Shown here piece by piece: positions 1-11,656 of a stretch of 64,000 bases of DNA. The DNA lies in assembly GCA_041399205.1 (NCBI GenBank), contig JAWKTK010000004.1:62001-126000 (forward strand), given 5' to 3'. The notes below the pieces were generated by a model. That model was not told the origin of the DNA, searched no databases, and was given only the letters and a program-made list of their open reading frames with translations. The DNA comes from JAGQOZ01 sp041399205. Lineage in GTDB: Bacteria; Planctomycetota; Planctomycetia; Pirellulales; Pirellulaceae. Made by a program: the position numbers and the translations under genes. Positions within the stretch are counted from its first letter, which is position 1. The number at the start of each line of letters is the position of its first letter.

Positions 1-3000
1 GACAGCCGGTGGCCATCTACACGTCTTATGCTTGTCACTGCGTCACGTTGTCTCACAATTTGATTGGCGGTGACTGGGCGGGTTTTGCGCAAGAGGGCAT
101 TCAGCGCAAGTTCCCGGGCGTGGTAGCCATGGTCGCGATTGGGGCTGGTTCTGACTCCAATCCCGATTCAGGTGTCACGGGAGACCGAATGGACATTGCC
201 CAATCACCAAAGGCATGCAGATTGCGGATGAAGTGCAACGATTGATCACAGCGAGTTCGCTACAGACATTAAATCAATCGATCCATTGCGTCTCCAATCG
301 CATTCCTATTCCTTTGCGCGAACCTCCGACTGCCGCCGAACTACAAGAGTTGATCCAGCAAGGCGGTCCGGCTGGCTACAACGCCCAAACGCAATTGGCC
401 AAGTTGCAACAGGGCAGGGCACTACAGAACGCGATCGACTATTCGATTCAAACGCTTCACTTCGGCCAGCAGTTGGCCATGACGTTTTTGGCGGGCGAAG
501 TTTGCGTTGACTATTCGCTGCGACTGAAAACACACTTCGATCGAAATCGATTCTGGCTGGTTGCCTATGCCAACGACTTCTGTGCGTACATTCCTTCAGA
601 ACGTTTGCTGCAAAAAGGTGGCTATGGCGGCGGCGCGGAGATTCCCTATTTCGCTTTGCCCAACACGATCGCTCCTGGCGTGGAACAACGGATTGTGGAT
701 GAAGTACAACGCCAAGTGCCGGACACGTTCTTGGCCATCGGCAACCAACAGAAAAAAGGCACGCCGATTTCCGCCAAGTCGCCGGCCGACTCGTTGCAGT
801 GCCTGAGTACGCATCCACACCTGCAAATTGAATTGGTGGCCAGCGAACCGTTGATCACCGATCCCGTGGCCATCGATTTTGGTATCGACGGCCGTTTGTG
901 GGTGGCGGAAATGAACGATTACGCTCGAGGCCCCTTGGAAGAGTTTCCTCAACACGGCCGAATTCGCCTGCTGGCAGACACGGATCGAGACGGCGCGTAT
1001 GATTCCGCCACCACGTTTCTGGACAATCTTCGCTATCCCACGGATGTGAAGGTTTGGAAGCGAGGCATCTTGGTGTGTGACGCGCCCGATATTTGGTACG
1101 CGGAGGACACCAACGGTGATGGTCAAGCGGATGTGCGACAGAAACTTTTTTCGGGATTTGCCACGCATAATGCGCAAGCACGAGTGAACAGTTTGGTGTA
1201 TGGCTTGGACAATTGGCTGTACGGTGCATGCGGTTTGTTCGGCGGTGTGATTACCGATCAACAGGGCCGAACCGTGGATACTTCGAATCGAGATTTTCGG
1301 ATGACGCCGGAATTGGATCGCGTCGAAGCGTATTCGGGAAATTCGCAGCAAGGTCGAATTCGTGACGATTGGGATAATTGGTTTGGCTGCACCAATGGAG
1401 AATTGTTGGTTCATTTTCCGGTGCAAGATGAATACCTGCGGCGCAATCCAGCTGTTCAACCGCCTGCTTCGCGAATTGGAATTCTGGTTGGTCACGACGC
1501 CAATCAGCTGTTTCCGCCTGACAATTTGGTTCGCTTTGAATTGTCAGGTCCGCCGGGGCGACCGACGTCAGCTTGCGGGCTGCACATTTATCGAGGTGAC
1601 AAGTTGCCGGCAGTCTATTATGGCAACGCCTTTGTCTGCGAACCGGTCAATCAGTTGGTGCACCGCCGGTTGTTGCGTCGCGATGGCGTGCGGTTTTTTG
1701 CTGATCGAGCCAATACAGAGCAGCGGAGCGAATTCTTGTCTTCGACTGATCCTTGGTTTCGACCCGTGCAAGTGAAAACAGGCTTGGATGGAGCGTTGTA
1801 CGTGGTGGATATGTATCGCTACGTCATTGAGCATCCCGCTTGGATTCCTGAATCGACCAAGGCTTCGTTGGATGTCTTTGCTGGCCAGGGGAAGGGCCGC
1901 ATCTATCGAGTGCGTGCGGCCGAGCATCCGCTTGGTGCGTTGCCGGATTATTCGCAACTGCCATTAACAGATTGGGTGCCACTGCTGGACCACGCCAACG
2001 GTGCGGTTCGTGATATGGCTCAGCAACAATTGGTTTGGAACGCGATTCCGGCGAATGACCAACTGTTGTCACTTGTGCAAAATGCGGAACTCGCTGCCGG
2101 ACGTAGCCAGGCTTTATGGACATTGGCGGCCTTGAATCAATTGGACCAGGCTACGTTGCTGTCTGCTTTGAATGACGCAAGCCCAGACGTGCAGCGGCAA
2201 GCCTTACGATTGGCAGACCGTTTTTCCGCATCACAAGCGGTCCGAGACTTGGTGATGCAGCATTGTCAGTCGCCAGACGCGGCGGCCAGCAGCAAGCGTT
2301 TTTGCGCTGGGCGAATTCGTGGGACCGGAAGTAGACGCGGCACTGCTTGGTGCTGCGATTGTTTTTCGCAACGATGAAACCATGTTGTCGGCAGTCTTCA
2401 GTTCGCTGGATGCGGAAAATATTGATCGAATTTTTATTCGGCTGTTAGATTCGGCAGACCAAACTGCCGTCGCTGAATTGGCACCGCAATTCGGCGTACT
2501 GGTGCAACGCATGAACAACGCCGAACTAGCAGTCTCGCTGGCCCAGCGGCTTGTCCAATCGTTCGATGCGCCGCAAATTCAAGCATGGCATTGGCACACG
2601 CTCGCTTTCTTGCTGGAAAACGTGTCTGCCGAAGCGACTGGCAGTGTTCTTTCCGGAGCATGGGAGGAATCTTTGCAATTCGCAGCGACAGATAACGACG
2701 TTGCGTTGAACAATCGGTTGGCGGCAGTCGACGTTTTGGGTGCCACGATCGAATTGCCTGCGCATCGATTCGTACTGCAACATTTGCTCAGCGCTGATGC
2801 AGCCGAAGTGCGTCTAGCGGCGATTGCTCGATTAGCGGCGGACCGGAATTCACAGCCGTGGTTGGCTTCGCAATTGGAATCCAACCTGCCAACTTCAATT
2901 CGTTCTGTCATCATTCAGCAATTGCTGGAACGCAAGTCAGCGTTGCCTTTCTTGAAACCAGTGACCGACCGTCATCCCGATTGGTTTGACCAAGAGCAAT

Positions 3001-3497
3001 TGAACGTGATTAACGGCAGCACGGCAGAAAACATTTCGACGTTGACCGGTCCGTTGTTGGAATACCGAATGGACGTGTTGCAGCGGCAGGGCGATGCAGC
3101 GTTAGGTCAAGCTGTTTATCAAAAGCACTGTGCTTTGTGTCACGAATCCGCTGCGGACGGGCAACGCACGGGGCCCGACTTAACTGCGCTGACCAACCGA
3201 ACGCCGACCTTCGTGTTGGATGCGGTGCTGTTGCCCAGCCAAGCCTTTGACGCTCGGTATGTCACCTACAACATTGATCTAAAAGACGGCCGACGTCGCA
3301 CGGGCCTGATTCGCGAAGAAACGTCCAATTCGCTGACGCTGGTGGATGTGCAAAACCAAGTTCACGTGCTACTTCGCCATGAAATGGAAGCGATCGAATC
3401 GACCGGACTTTCGCTCATGCCATCCGGGCTGGCCGATCAAATCTCGCCAGCCGACATGCGCAATTTGTTGGAATACGTGACCAGTCACCGCCGGTAG
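1..3497 (+). CDS. Neutral ceramidase-like domain fused to PVC-type haem-binding CxxCH protein (5' partial, two frameshifts)
   Basis: The reading frame enters from the left edge. Residues from position 3 (YACHCVTLSHN, IGGDWAGFAQE, GAGSDSNPD) match the neutral/alkaline ceramidase N-terminal domain, although the catalytic activity of this copy is unproven. A PVC-type dehydrogenase-like beta-propeller follows from about 800 (LITDPVAIDFGIDGRLWVAE), then HEAT-like repeats, then a C-terminal class I cytochrome c motif CALCH at about 3129-3143. Such proteins are normally exported and are thought to act in periplasmic or surface carbohydrate catabolism. The frame changes twice: near 205-215 (MDIAQSPK continuing as MQIADEV) and near 2280-2300 (joining FALGEF). 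Each could be a sequencing error or a true lesion. The fusion order is read directly from the sequence; the role is inferred from the families. Confidence 0.85.
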
Positions 3498-3506
3498 ATG
3501 GGTTGC

Positions 3507-3593
3507 GATGTGAATGGCATCCAACGCGTAATCGCCTCGTTGAAACGCATGCACAAAATCTTGAGTGTTAAATTCGCCATCACCATTCCAATC
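3507..3593 (-). pseudogene. Dockerin type I fragment
   Basis: On the minus strand, immediately after the convergent stop of the cytochrome gene, the translation contains DWNGDGEFNTQDFVHAFQRG. This is one half of the planctomycete dockerin pair (DxNxDGxFxTxDxVxAFQxG) that normally ends large secreted proteins. No upstream body of the protein can be followed, so this is a stranded C-terminal remnant. Confidence 0.65.
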
Positions 3594-3631
3594 GCGGCCA
3601 GTTGTCAGCGAATTCATGGCGATGTCGCGAG

Positions 3632-3701
3632 GGAAATCAAAAACGCCGAGCCTGAAAAGCACGCAGTGAAGCAACTCCGCGATTACACCTCAACTCTGCG
3701 T
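3632..3701 (+). repeat. Dispersed repeat, copy 1
   Basis: About 70 bp starting ggaaatcaaaa and ending actctgcgt is clearly related to 10976-11042 in the same orientation. The two copies share the segments aagcacgcag, gaagcaa, tccgcga and actctgcg. They bracket the block of decayed secreted-protein genes. The function is unknown. Confidence 0.7.
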
Positions 3702-3908
3702 CTCCATTGCCCTTCTGCGGTATCAAAACTTTGTGTTGGTCAGTTTGATTTAGCAAAGCGTTGATTACGCTTTTACAGTCATTCCATTTCATCTATTTGA
3801 TTGACATGCTCGTCCGAGTTTGTATGTTGAACGTCACAAGTCACAACGTGTTGCACCAGCTCCAGGGTATGTTTTCTGAAAAAACTAGAACGGCTAAGGG
3901 GCTGGAAA

Positions 3909-4230
3909 TGTCAGAATCACGCTTTAGTACATTCGGGGGGGCAACCGTTCTGGTTGTTTCCATTGCGGTCGGTGGTTTGGGCAGATGACGTGGCGACTGA
4001 TGGAACGTCGAGCAAACTGTCAGGCTGGAAGACATTAGACTCACCCAACTTCCGGTTTGACGCAGTCTGCTTTCGCGAATCGATGTATCAACCGAAATGT
4101 TGGTCGCCGACGAATTGCGAAAGCGATCATTCGGACGATTTCGACGTCTCTTTCCAACGTCCAAATAGATTCAGTTTCGTTAAATCGGACACATGCGATT
4201 GGGACATCACAGCCATTGACAACCCTTGAT
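3909..4230 (+). pseudogene. Decayed secreted-protein N-terminus
   Basis: An ATG at 3909 opens a short basic start followed by the hydrophobic stretch ATVLVVSIAVGGLG, which looks like a signal peptide. The frame stops at 3988. A second frame carries ADDVATDGTSSKLSGWKTL and SPNFRF, which reads like the mature N-terminus after a signal cleavage site. A third frame carries STEMLVADELRKRSF. A run of seven G at about 3940 lies in the signal-peptide region. The protein family is not recognised. It is read as a broken gene because three frames must be joined within 320 bases. Confidence 0.4.
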
Positions 4231-4436
4231 CCGTAATGCGGATTCGGTCTTTGTGTTTTATGTAGTTTTCTCGTTTCCAGGCACGAGCATGGCGTTGTTC
4301 CATGCTCGTACATTGTACATCAAGTTCTTCGTGAGGTCCTCTCATGTTTAAGAAGGATCGACAAAGTCACAGGATAGTAGAGTAAACTGAATGCGTCAGT
4401 TGCTGACAGCATGCGGGGATCCCCTTTGAGGAACTA

Positions 4437-4610
4437 CTGCCTGGCGATGCTAATCGAGATTGCTATGTTCGATCCCGCCGATGCCTGCAATTGATGAAAT
4501 CTGGAAAATTCAACACAAATTGAACCGATGCAACATGGGAAGAGGGTGATTTTAACCGTGACGGCATCTATGATTGGACATTATCTTTCCGTTATTTGAC
4601 GACGGCCGAA
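4437..4610 (+). pseudogene. Dockerin type I relic
   Basis: Translated pieces LPGDANRD, LQLMKSGKFNT and WEEGDFNRDGIYD, in different frames, follow the planctomycete dockerin pattern (GDxNxDG, a DLVxxFQxGxY helix, then EGDWNxDGxFxTxDL). Two frame changes and lost acidic residues show it is not functional. It may belong to the relic beginning at 3909. Confidence 0.5.
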
Positions 4611-4619
4611 TTCTTCAGA

Positions 4620-5900
4620 GGTACCATTTTTACCCGTGATCCATATGACGAACGTGCAACAGAGCAGCCCAACGGCCTCATTTCCAAGGTACACGAGGCA
4701 ACCGGCGTCATCGATCACTACCGTTATACCTATGCTACTGACACCGGGTCATGTGTTCTTGGAGTCACCTCAAGCCGACTATGGAGGAACAGTGCATATA
4801 TATTCTCGTTCCGGGCGTGCATGACCCGGGCGATACTGGGTATTTCCGCGGTGGATCGAAACCTTGCAACAGTTTAAGCCGATTTCTATTCGAAATGACG
4901 TAAACATCGTCTGGTTTACGCACGTCCTGCCGCCTGGCCTAACGAATCAGCAAGTTCTGGACGATCTCCTAATTGACGGAGCGATTGCTGGCGGCGGAGA
5001 CTGCTTAAAATGTTGTGCTTTAGGAAACATGGACGATATTCCCCGGAAGTTACGATCAGACGTTTTCGCCACCGTTCCCGCTCCAGGATCCTTGCAGTTC
5101 GTGCCCATCGGCGATTCCGGTGGCCTGCTGACGTACGATCCGAACTGGTGACATCTGTCAAACGAGGCATTTGAAGATCCGATTTACTATGTCCAAGCTG
5201 GAGTCACGCAACCAGTTTTTCGTCGGACCAATTCAGTACGGCAATGGTCGATATGAAGTAGATGACGGGCAGTGCATTCGAAGCTCTATTTGCCAGTGCA
5301 GCGCGGCTTCCAGCACATCGAAATCACCTGAATGGCGAGCCGGTCGTTACGCAACTGCCAGACGAACCAATGCTTAACAGATTAACGCTCCCAGAAATTC
5401 GGTCGACACATGGACTTTCGGAGATCGAATTCAGGGAGGAGATTATTCCTGAACATGTCTTGCATTCTCACGTGAAAACGGTGTTGTTCCTAGTAGTGCT
5501 TGCCTTCCAGATCGGCAAGGTGTTTGGTGCGTGCCGCAGCACATTGATAACAGTGAAATCCCGGGCGATGCGGATTTGAATGGCGTGTTCAATTCGTCAC
5601 GATCTGGTGCAAGTGTTTCAGGCCAGTGAAATATCGAGATGCAACGGAAGACAACTCTGTCTGGGAAGAGGGCGACTGGACGTGCGATGGCGATTGGCCG
5701 ATACCGACGATCTGGTATGCCGCCTTCCAAACCGGGAATCGTACGAAGCCGATGCTGCAGCACGGCATTGATATAGGTCGACGAATCGACACGTCTGGAC
5801 GGAATGATTCGTTGGATGCGATCAGCGACGACTTGTCGATCGAGGATGCCGCGTTGATGGAACAGCCGGATCGCGAACGGCAAGATGCCAGCGGGCAAGT
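4620..5900 (+). pseudogene. Decayed secreted dockerin protein
   Basis: Several frames together carry recognisable pieces of a planctomycete secreted protein. These are YATDTGHVFLESPQADYGG and then VLPPGLTNQQVLDDLLIDG with IAGGG, a module often seen in dockerin or PEP-CTERM proteins. A second module follows with VPIGDSGGLLTYDPN (about 5100-5150), then RGFQHIEI and LNGEPVVTQLPDEP. It ends in a dockerin pair at about 5561-5760 (PGDADLNGVFNSS, WEEGDWTCDGD, AFQTGN), with each half in a different frame. The tail to about 5900 (SLDAISDDLSIEDAAL) resembles the short segment after the dockerin in related proteins. At least six frame changes make this a pseudogene. The ligand or substrate cannot be named. 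Confidence 0.55.
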
Positions 5901-6104
5901 CTGATGCATCCTGGCGGCGGCACTGGCCGACGATCTAATAGTTGGCAATAGGCCTCCGAAATTGACGACGACAGCCGCCGATGCAAGAACGCCCTGTCGA
6001 TGATCGCTTCGACAGGCGATGGAATTCAGCATTTGGACGGCACGCACGCTCGCTTTATGTGAAACTTCGGAATTAAAAACGAATAGTCATCGAGATGATG
6101 TGTC

Positions 6105-9100
6105 ATGAATGCGAAGCGGCGAAAACGACGTTCGATTTATCGGTGCGAACCACTGGAACCGCGAATTCGTGCTGGCGTTTGATACGGTCTATATCAGCGA
6201 ATTCATGGCCCAGCAACGACTCGACTCTTGCGGACCAGGACGGTCGGTTTCGATTGGATTGAATTGCACAATCAACCGCTGCGGAAATCGATCTGGGAGG
6301 GTGGTCGCTCACTGATTCCGAAATTCGATCTCGGCAAATTGTGGAGTCGCTGCCCGACATCACACTGGAGGCGGGCGAACGAAAAGTGATCTTCGCGTCC
6401 GGTCGAAATCAAACCAATCCGCTGGCAGAATCTACACCAATTTTCAGCTCGCTTCCGACGGCGAATACTTGGCATTGATCAACACCGGACCAGACGGCGG
6501 CGAAAAAATTCGAGTTTTCGCCGGCCTATCAGCTCAGTCGCCCGATGTCCGTAAACCCAGCGGATTTGCCGAATGGGGAAGTGCCGCTGATCGCTGACGG
6601 TGCAGATTTTTTGTATCAGATTCCCGACGCATCGACATCCAACCGAATGGATCGACGCCGCGTTTGATGGCGAATGGAGCGAACTCCAACGAACCGCTGG
6701 AATATGACTACCAATTAGCAAATGGCGGCTTCGAATCGGACGCATGGAGTCCGTGGCGGAATCGCGGTCCTGTTTCGCTGGTGAACGAAGCGTCCGGTCG
6801 TTGTGCCCACCGATGGACAGCAGATGGCGTTAATAACCACTCGCGACAGTGTGGCTGGCAGGTCGGCGGTTCGACATTTTCCACGGGACACCGCGTAACT
6901 TCACTGGACGAAGTGAACGTGATCGGAAGTGATGCGATCGGCTTTCGCGGTCGCGTACGACGTGACCGTGGACGCCAACACGTCGATCACGTTTGACTGG
7001 AGTTATTTGACCAATGATCTTCGCGTAAGGATTGATCTTTGCCTTCGCGGCGTATAGTGACACGGCGGCTCCCGTTTTGCTGGCCGATGCGTCGTCTACC
7101 ACGATGACTTCGACGCAGGGCGAATTCGCTCGGCGTACCGCGATGCAAACCTTCTTATCATTTTGACGAAGGCGGAACCTATACGATTGTGGTGGGCAAT
7201 AGTCATGAGCAGATGATCTGGACTGGGATTCGGCGATTGCGGTCGACAATCTGCGAATCAGTGGACAGCGTTGGAACAGCGTTTTTGTCTCGCAGCATCA
7301 TTCAATCATCAGACCGATGTTCCGCTGGCTGATCTGGATTGTTGCCAGATTCGTTATGACGATGGATTCGTGGCGTACGTTGACGGGCAAACGGTGGCAG
7401 CCGCGAATGCGCTTCGATCATTGGCAGTGGGATTCGGTCGCTACGATGGTTCTGCCAAGACGAATCGAATGGTGAACGATTTGACGAGTTTGTGTTTCGG
7501 CAGTGATTTCGAAGCAGGTTCGCATGTTTTGGCGGTTCATGGGGTGAACGCAGCGAATGATCAGGATGATTTCCTGTTGGACATTAAGCTGACGGGTGTG
7601 CAACCGGCTGACGAAGTGCCAGCGTACTGACAACTGCGACACCGGGACGTCGCAACCGCACATGAGTCGATCCGGTGAAAACGTCATGACGGAGTCGTCG
7701 CGTTCGATAAAGCGACCGGCAAAATTTCCGATCGAACCGTTCTTCTTGACGATGCAAGCCAACGCGGGCGACGATTCGCTACACGACCGACGATCAGTGT
7801 ACCGACCGTGGACAACGGAGCGGGATCCTCATACCGTTCCGATCATTAGTTGACGGTACGACCAACGTACGAGCGGTGGCAGTGGAAAAGCAAGTATCTA
7901 CGGCGAACACGTGTCGACCTAACGACGATCGTATTTTGACTTGTTTTATTTCCACGTACAATTGTGCGTTCAAATTCGAATGAATCGGCGTGTGCAAGCT
8001 CGTGGATTTCCGCCTGCCTACTGGCCCGACTATGAAATGGACCCGGAGGTCAATTGGCGGCACAACGATGTCGAATTCTGTTCAGCGGCAAATACGCAGC
8101 TACAATTGCGTGACGACTTGCTGTCCATCCCGTCGATGTCGCTGACCATGCCCGTAGACGATTGAGGCATTGGTGTTGAAATTGGGATTCTGTCAAATTC
8201 GTACCACGAGGGTCTGCGATGGGAACGTGCCGTGTCGGCGGAATTGTTCGTACCAGACCGTCCGGCCGACCATCATCTACCTGATCCTTTCAAATTGATA
8301 CCGGCGTACGCGTTCATGGGGGCGGCTCTCGCCGCCTTGACGAAATTCGCTTCGACTGTTGTTCCGTACCGAATATGGCGGCTTCAAGTTGGAGGTTCCG
8401 GTATTTGGCCACGATGTGACCGCGTGCCTTTGATTCTTTTGGTTCTGCGATCGAGTAGCACCGAGTATACTCAGCGGATGCAACTACATTCGCGATTTGA
8501 CGGTTCGACAGATTGTCCGATCGCGGCCGGTACCGCCAACTCCGTATGGCTCCTTCGTGCACTTGTGAATGGGCTCTATTGGGGACTGTACAACCTGATG
8601 GAACGTGTGGACGCTCAATTTCGCGGTCAACCGACAGGGGCGGTAACAAGGACGACTATGACGTTACATTACCATGAATTTCAACCTGATGGGCTCAATA
8701 TGGTTGCGTCAAATGGCGACCTAAATGCATCAGGAACAGGTCGTCGACTTGGCGGAACAGATCGGCAGCGTGACAAATCAGGACCACAAAACGCGTTACT
8801 CATGGAACTCTTGGGACGGCGGCCCGGACGGCTCTCATGACTCGAATCTGGAAACGCTGTTGGACGTCGACAATTACAGTTCGTTACATCGCCGTCAACA
8901 CCTTCGCTCGCAATACAGACTGGCCGGTTCACAATTACTACGCCTACCGAAAGCGAGGCTCGGATAGCGAAGGTTTTCAGTTTATCGTCTGGGATGCCGA
9001 ATACACCTTCGGTACGGACCCGATTCGTCATGGATTCAGGTTAGAACCGATCCGACTAATTCAGCCTTAACGGCAGCATCGCGACAATCTTGCCGCCGTT

Positions 9101-10645
9101 GCTAACGAGCGATGCGTTTCGATTGCGATTCAGCGACAACATGCAACAGTTGCTCGCTCCCGGCGCTTTGGCACGTAAATCCGGAATCGCCCAACTCGTG
9201 GGATCCAAGCCATCCCGACGATAATTTGCCTGCCAAGATCTACGCCGCCCATGCCGATTACGTGGCCGACGCCGTATTGGATGGCCAGAAACAGCTCGTT
9301 ATATCGGGGTGACATGGCGATTCGAAGGCGTCACGCCGTTCAACTTGTACACTCGCGATGAGGATTGGCAGGCCTAGGTCGACACTGTCCTAAGTAGCAT
9401 TCCGCAGTTACACACAGCGTTTGTCGAGCAGCTCTTACGGCGAATGATTTGTATCGTCCGGCAGCTAATCGTTTTCGTTGGCACCGGAGCGCACTGAGCG
9501 GATCGAACTCCAATTTTTCGACGACGCCCCGCGAACTGTGATCATTTACTACACTACCGACGGTTCGGATCCTGCGACTGCTGAATACCGACGGAAGCGT
9601 TGACGAAGATCGCAGCTCGCGCCCGACGACTTCAGCAACGGTGGTGATCGATCGCCGAATGACGGTTCGAGTTCGCAGTTATTCGGCCGCGGGTTGGTCG
9701 GCAATTCCTAATGAAGCCCACCTTCACGGTTGATGCGACTCCGGCCGACGCCGACAGTCTTCGCATTAGCGAAATCAACTTCCATCCGCATGCCGCTCGG
9801 CCTCCAGCTGGGCGAACTGCTGGAGGACGAAGATCAATTTGAGTTTATCGAACTGACGAACATCAGTGAACCCAGAGCAATTGGACCTGCAGGGCGTGCG
9901 GTTGGAAATTTCTGATTTGGTCGCCAGGCATGTCCAATTCGTAAAGATTTGGCGGCTCCAGACGTTGCAGCCAGGCGAACAGGTGGTGGTGCCTCGTTAA
10001 TCGTTCGGCATTTATTTCGCGGTACGGCGATTCGATCGAACTAGCCGTCGGCACGAATGGAGACATCGACGCGTCTTCTGCAGGCGGCTTGTCGAATAGC
10101 GGCGACACCCTTTGTTCTGACCGACGCGAACGGCAAATCGATCAATCGTTGACCTATGACGACAATCCATCATGGCTGGACAACGCCGATGGCAAGGGGA
10201 GAGTTCGATGGAGCTTCTGGGACTGCAGATGGACGCGAACGACGCATATTCGTGGCGCGGCATCGATCGTTGGCGGCAGTCCCGGGCATTTGAAGCGCTC
10301 ATGCGTGTGGACGATGTCGATCTGCTGTGCCGCTCGCTTCGCAGTTCACGCTTTTTTTATCCCAATTATATTGACTTTGATCACGATGATGCAAAAGGCA
10401 TGACGGACCAAGATCTGGAATTTCTATTCGGTTCCATCCTGCGAACGTCACACGGCGACGTGAATTTGGACGGTCGATTCGACTCAACCGGCTTGGTATC
10501 GTTTTCATAGCGGGTGAGCCCGAAGACCAACGATCCCAGAATTCAACCTGGTTTTCATTAATCCGGCGACTGGAACTGTGACGGCGAATTCGACACTGCG
10601 GACCTTGTTGCGGCCTGGACTGCTGGACAATACCGACCGAATTGA
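6105..10645 (+). pseudogene. Lamin-tail / CotH-kinase / dockerin secreted giant, heavily frameshifted
   Basis: The ATG at 6105 starts MNAKRRKRRSIYRCEPLEPR, a LEPR-XLL-type N-terminus found on large planctomycete exported proteins. Across many frames the order is conserved. A first lamin-tail domain (AAEIDLGGWSLTDSEI, ITLEAGERKVIFASG) is at 6270-6480. A ligand-binding-like domain (IRYDDGFVAYVDGQ, SHVLAVHGVNAAND) is at 7345-7600. A CotH-kinase region (RAVSAELFVP, YWGLYNLMERVDA, NYYAYRKRG, FIVWDAEYTFGT) is at 8220-9035. Next come IYYTTDG-type repeats near 9545 and a second lamin-tail domain (LRISEINFHPHA, GGLSNSGDT) at 9755-10260. A terminal dockerin pair (GDVNLDGRFDS, GDWNCDGEFDTADLV) ends at a TGA at 10643-10645. 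Dozens of small indels, about one per 60-100 bases, exclude expression as one protein. Unusually, the decayed reading is still traceable from start to stop. Confidence 0.8.
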
Positions 10646-10975
10646 CCGGAAATCACATTCGCCGCTCCAGCGGCACTAGTCGAACACTATCACGCAAACA
10701 ACGGGTCACGCACAGCCGTGAACGCACGATGGCCAGTCATTAACACGCCACATATTTGTATCTATTGTCGCCGAACCCGAACTTTCCCTTGTTATCAAAA
10801 TACCCCGAGTGTTACACGATTTTTGCCAATTCTTGGCTGACTTTGTTCGAGCTTTGATCGACGAATCTGCTGCATCGTTTGGATTCTGAGAGTATTTGGG
10901 GCTTCCAAATGGAATCGGCTGTGGCAAAACTCACAAAGGATGAAATCGTGGCCCTTCAAAGTTTTGAAAGAGAGA

Positions 10976-11042
10976 GGAAATCAAAAATCGCCGAGTCGCA
11001 AAGCACGCAGCGAAGCAATTCCGCGACCTCGGCACTCTGCGT
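10976..11042 (+). repeat. Dispersed repeat, copy 2
   Basis: This copy matches 3632-3701 in the same orientation. It also carries an imperfect inverted repeat: gccgagtcgc pairs with gcgacctcggc across about 25 bases, so a transcript could fold. It lies between the CotH pseudogene and the short repeats at 11093-11265. Confidence 0.7.
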
Positions 11043-11092
11043 TTCGACCTCTTCTGCTATGGAATTGGGCTCGTCCAACCAGACCGCATGGT

Positions 11093-11145
11093 AATCGGCG
11101 TTGAAAAAGTCTCCACCTATTTGGTGGAATCGGCGTTGAAAAAGT
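11093..11145 (+). repeat. Short direct repeat with internal hairpin
   Basis: The 18-mer aatcggcgttgaaaaagt occurs at 11093-11110 and 11128-11145. Between them is the palindrome ccacctatttggtgg (11113-11127). Repeated short motifs of this kind are reminiscent of insertion-sequence termini such as the multiple end repeats of IS21-family elements. No transposase gene is nearby, so that link is a guess. Confidence 0.6.
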
Positions 11146-11225
11146 TCCCACCATAACGAGCGGTTTCGTTAAGCTGTAGCAATTTGGCAGGCAGCGAAGC
11201 GAGGCCAAGGATGTTAACGGTGGAA

Positions 11226-11265
11226 TGGCGCCTATTGGTGCCATGTGGCGCCTATTGGTGCCATG
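11226..11265 (+). repeat. Perfect 20-bp tandem duplication
   Basis: TGGCGCCTATTGGTGCCATG occurs twice back to back (11226-11245 and 11246-11265). Each unit has imperfectly complementary ends (TGGCGCC against GGTGCCA) around TATT. Together with 11093-11145 this may be the stripped end of a mobile element. The rest of 10646-11397 holds no convincing gene. Confidence 0.7.
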
Positions 11266-11397
11266 CATCTTAGGTCTGGTCCTAATTCGAATTGGGCTTT
11301 GGCAATTCAGCTTACACCGCCGGATGTCTAACGTTTAGAGTGTAAAGACCACTAACCGGCAACACGTCGGCGAGAATTGGAGAATGGCAATGCAATC

Positions 11398-11621
11398 ATG
11401 GTGAAGATTCATGACGCAACGATCGACGATGTGGTCAATGTTTCCGAATTTGTCTCGGCACTGTCTGTAGTCCACATTGCACCTTCGCTGGACGACGACG
11501 GCCTAGAATGTTGCTTCGACAACCCAGCGAATACTCGACGGTTGGATGCACCACTGCGCACGAGAACGAAACGAAATATTGGGCGTTCTACTGGTTCGGC
11601 CACCGACTCAAATAATTGATT
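11398..11621 (+). pseudogene. GNAT acetyltransferase fragment
   Basis: From the ATG at 11398 the frame reads MVKIHDATIDDV, VSALSVVHIAPSLDDDGLEC, the usual opening of GNAT-family N-acetyltransferases of the 'xHIAxSLxxxGL' type. A frame change near 11508 moves the continuation to LLRQPSEYSTVGCTT, then TKYWAFYWFGHRL and a stop at about 11618. The acetyl-CoA binding loop (RxxGxG/A) is never reached, so only about 75 of the usual 150 or more residues remain. It is read as a truncated, frameshifted remnant. Confidence 0.5.
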
Positions 11622-11656
11622 AAACCATAGCCCCTGCGTTGACGCTTTGGCACTAA

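Noticed and set aside
306..1495. Minus-strand open frames opposite the cytochrome fusion
   Set aside because: They are shadows of the plus-strand gene, without domains and with the codon pattern of an antisense frame.
3840..3990. Intact small membrane protein
   Set aside because: The hydrophobic stretch fits a signal peptide whose mature part continues in another frame, so it is a relic.
10879..11094. 71-residue frame across the dispersed repeat
   Set aside because: The content comes from the repeat itself, which occurs elsewhere in other frames.
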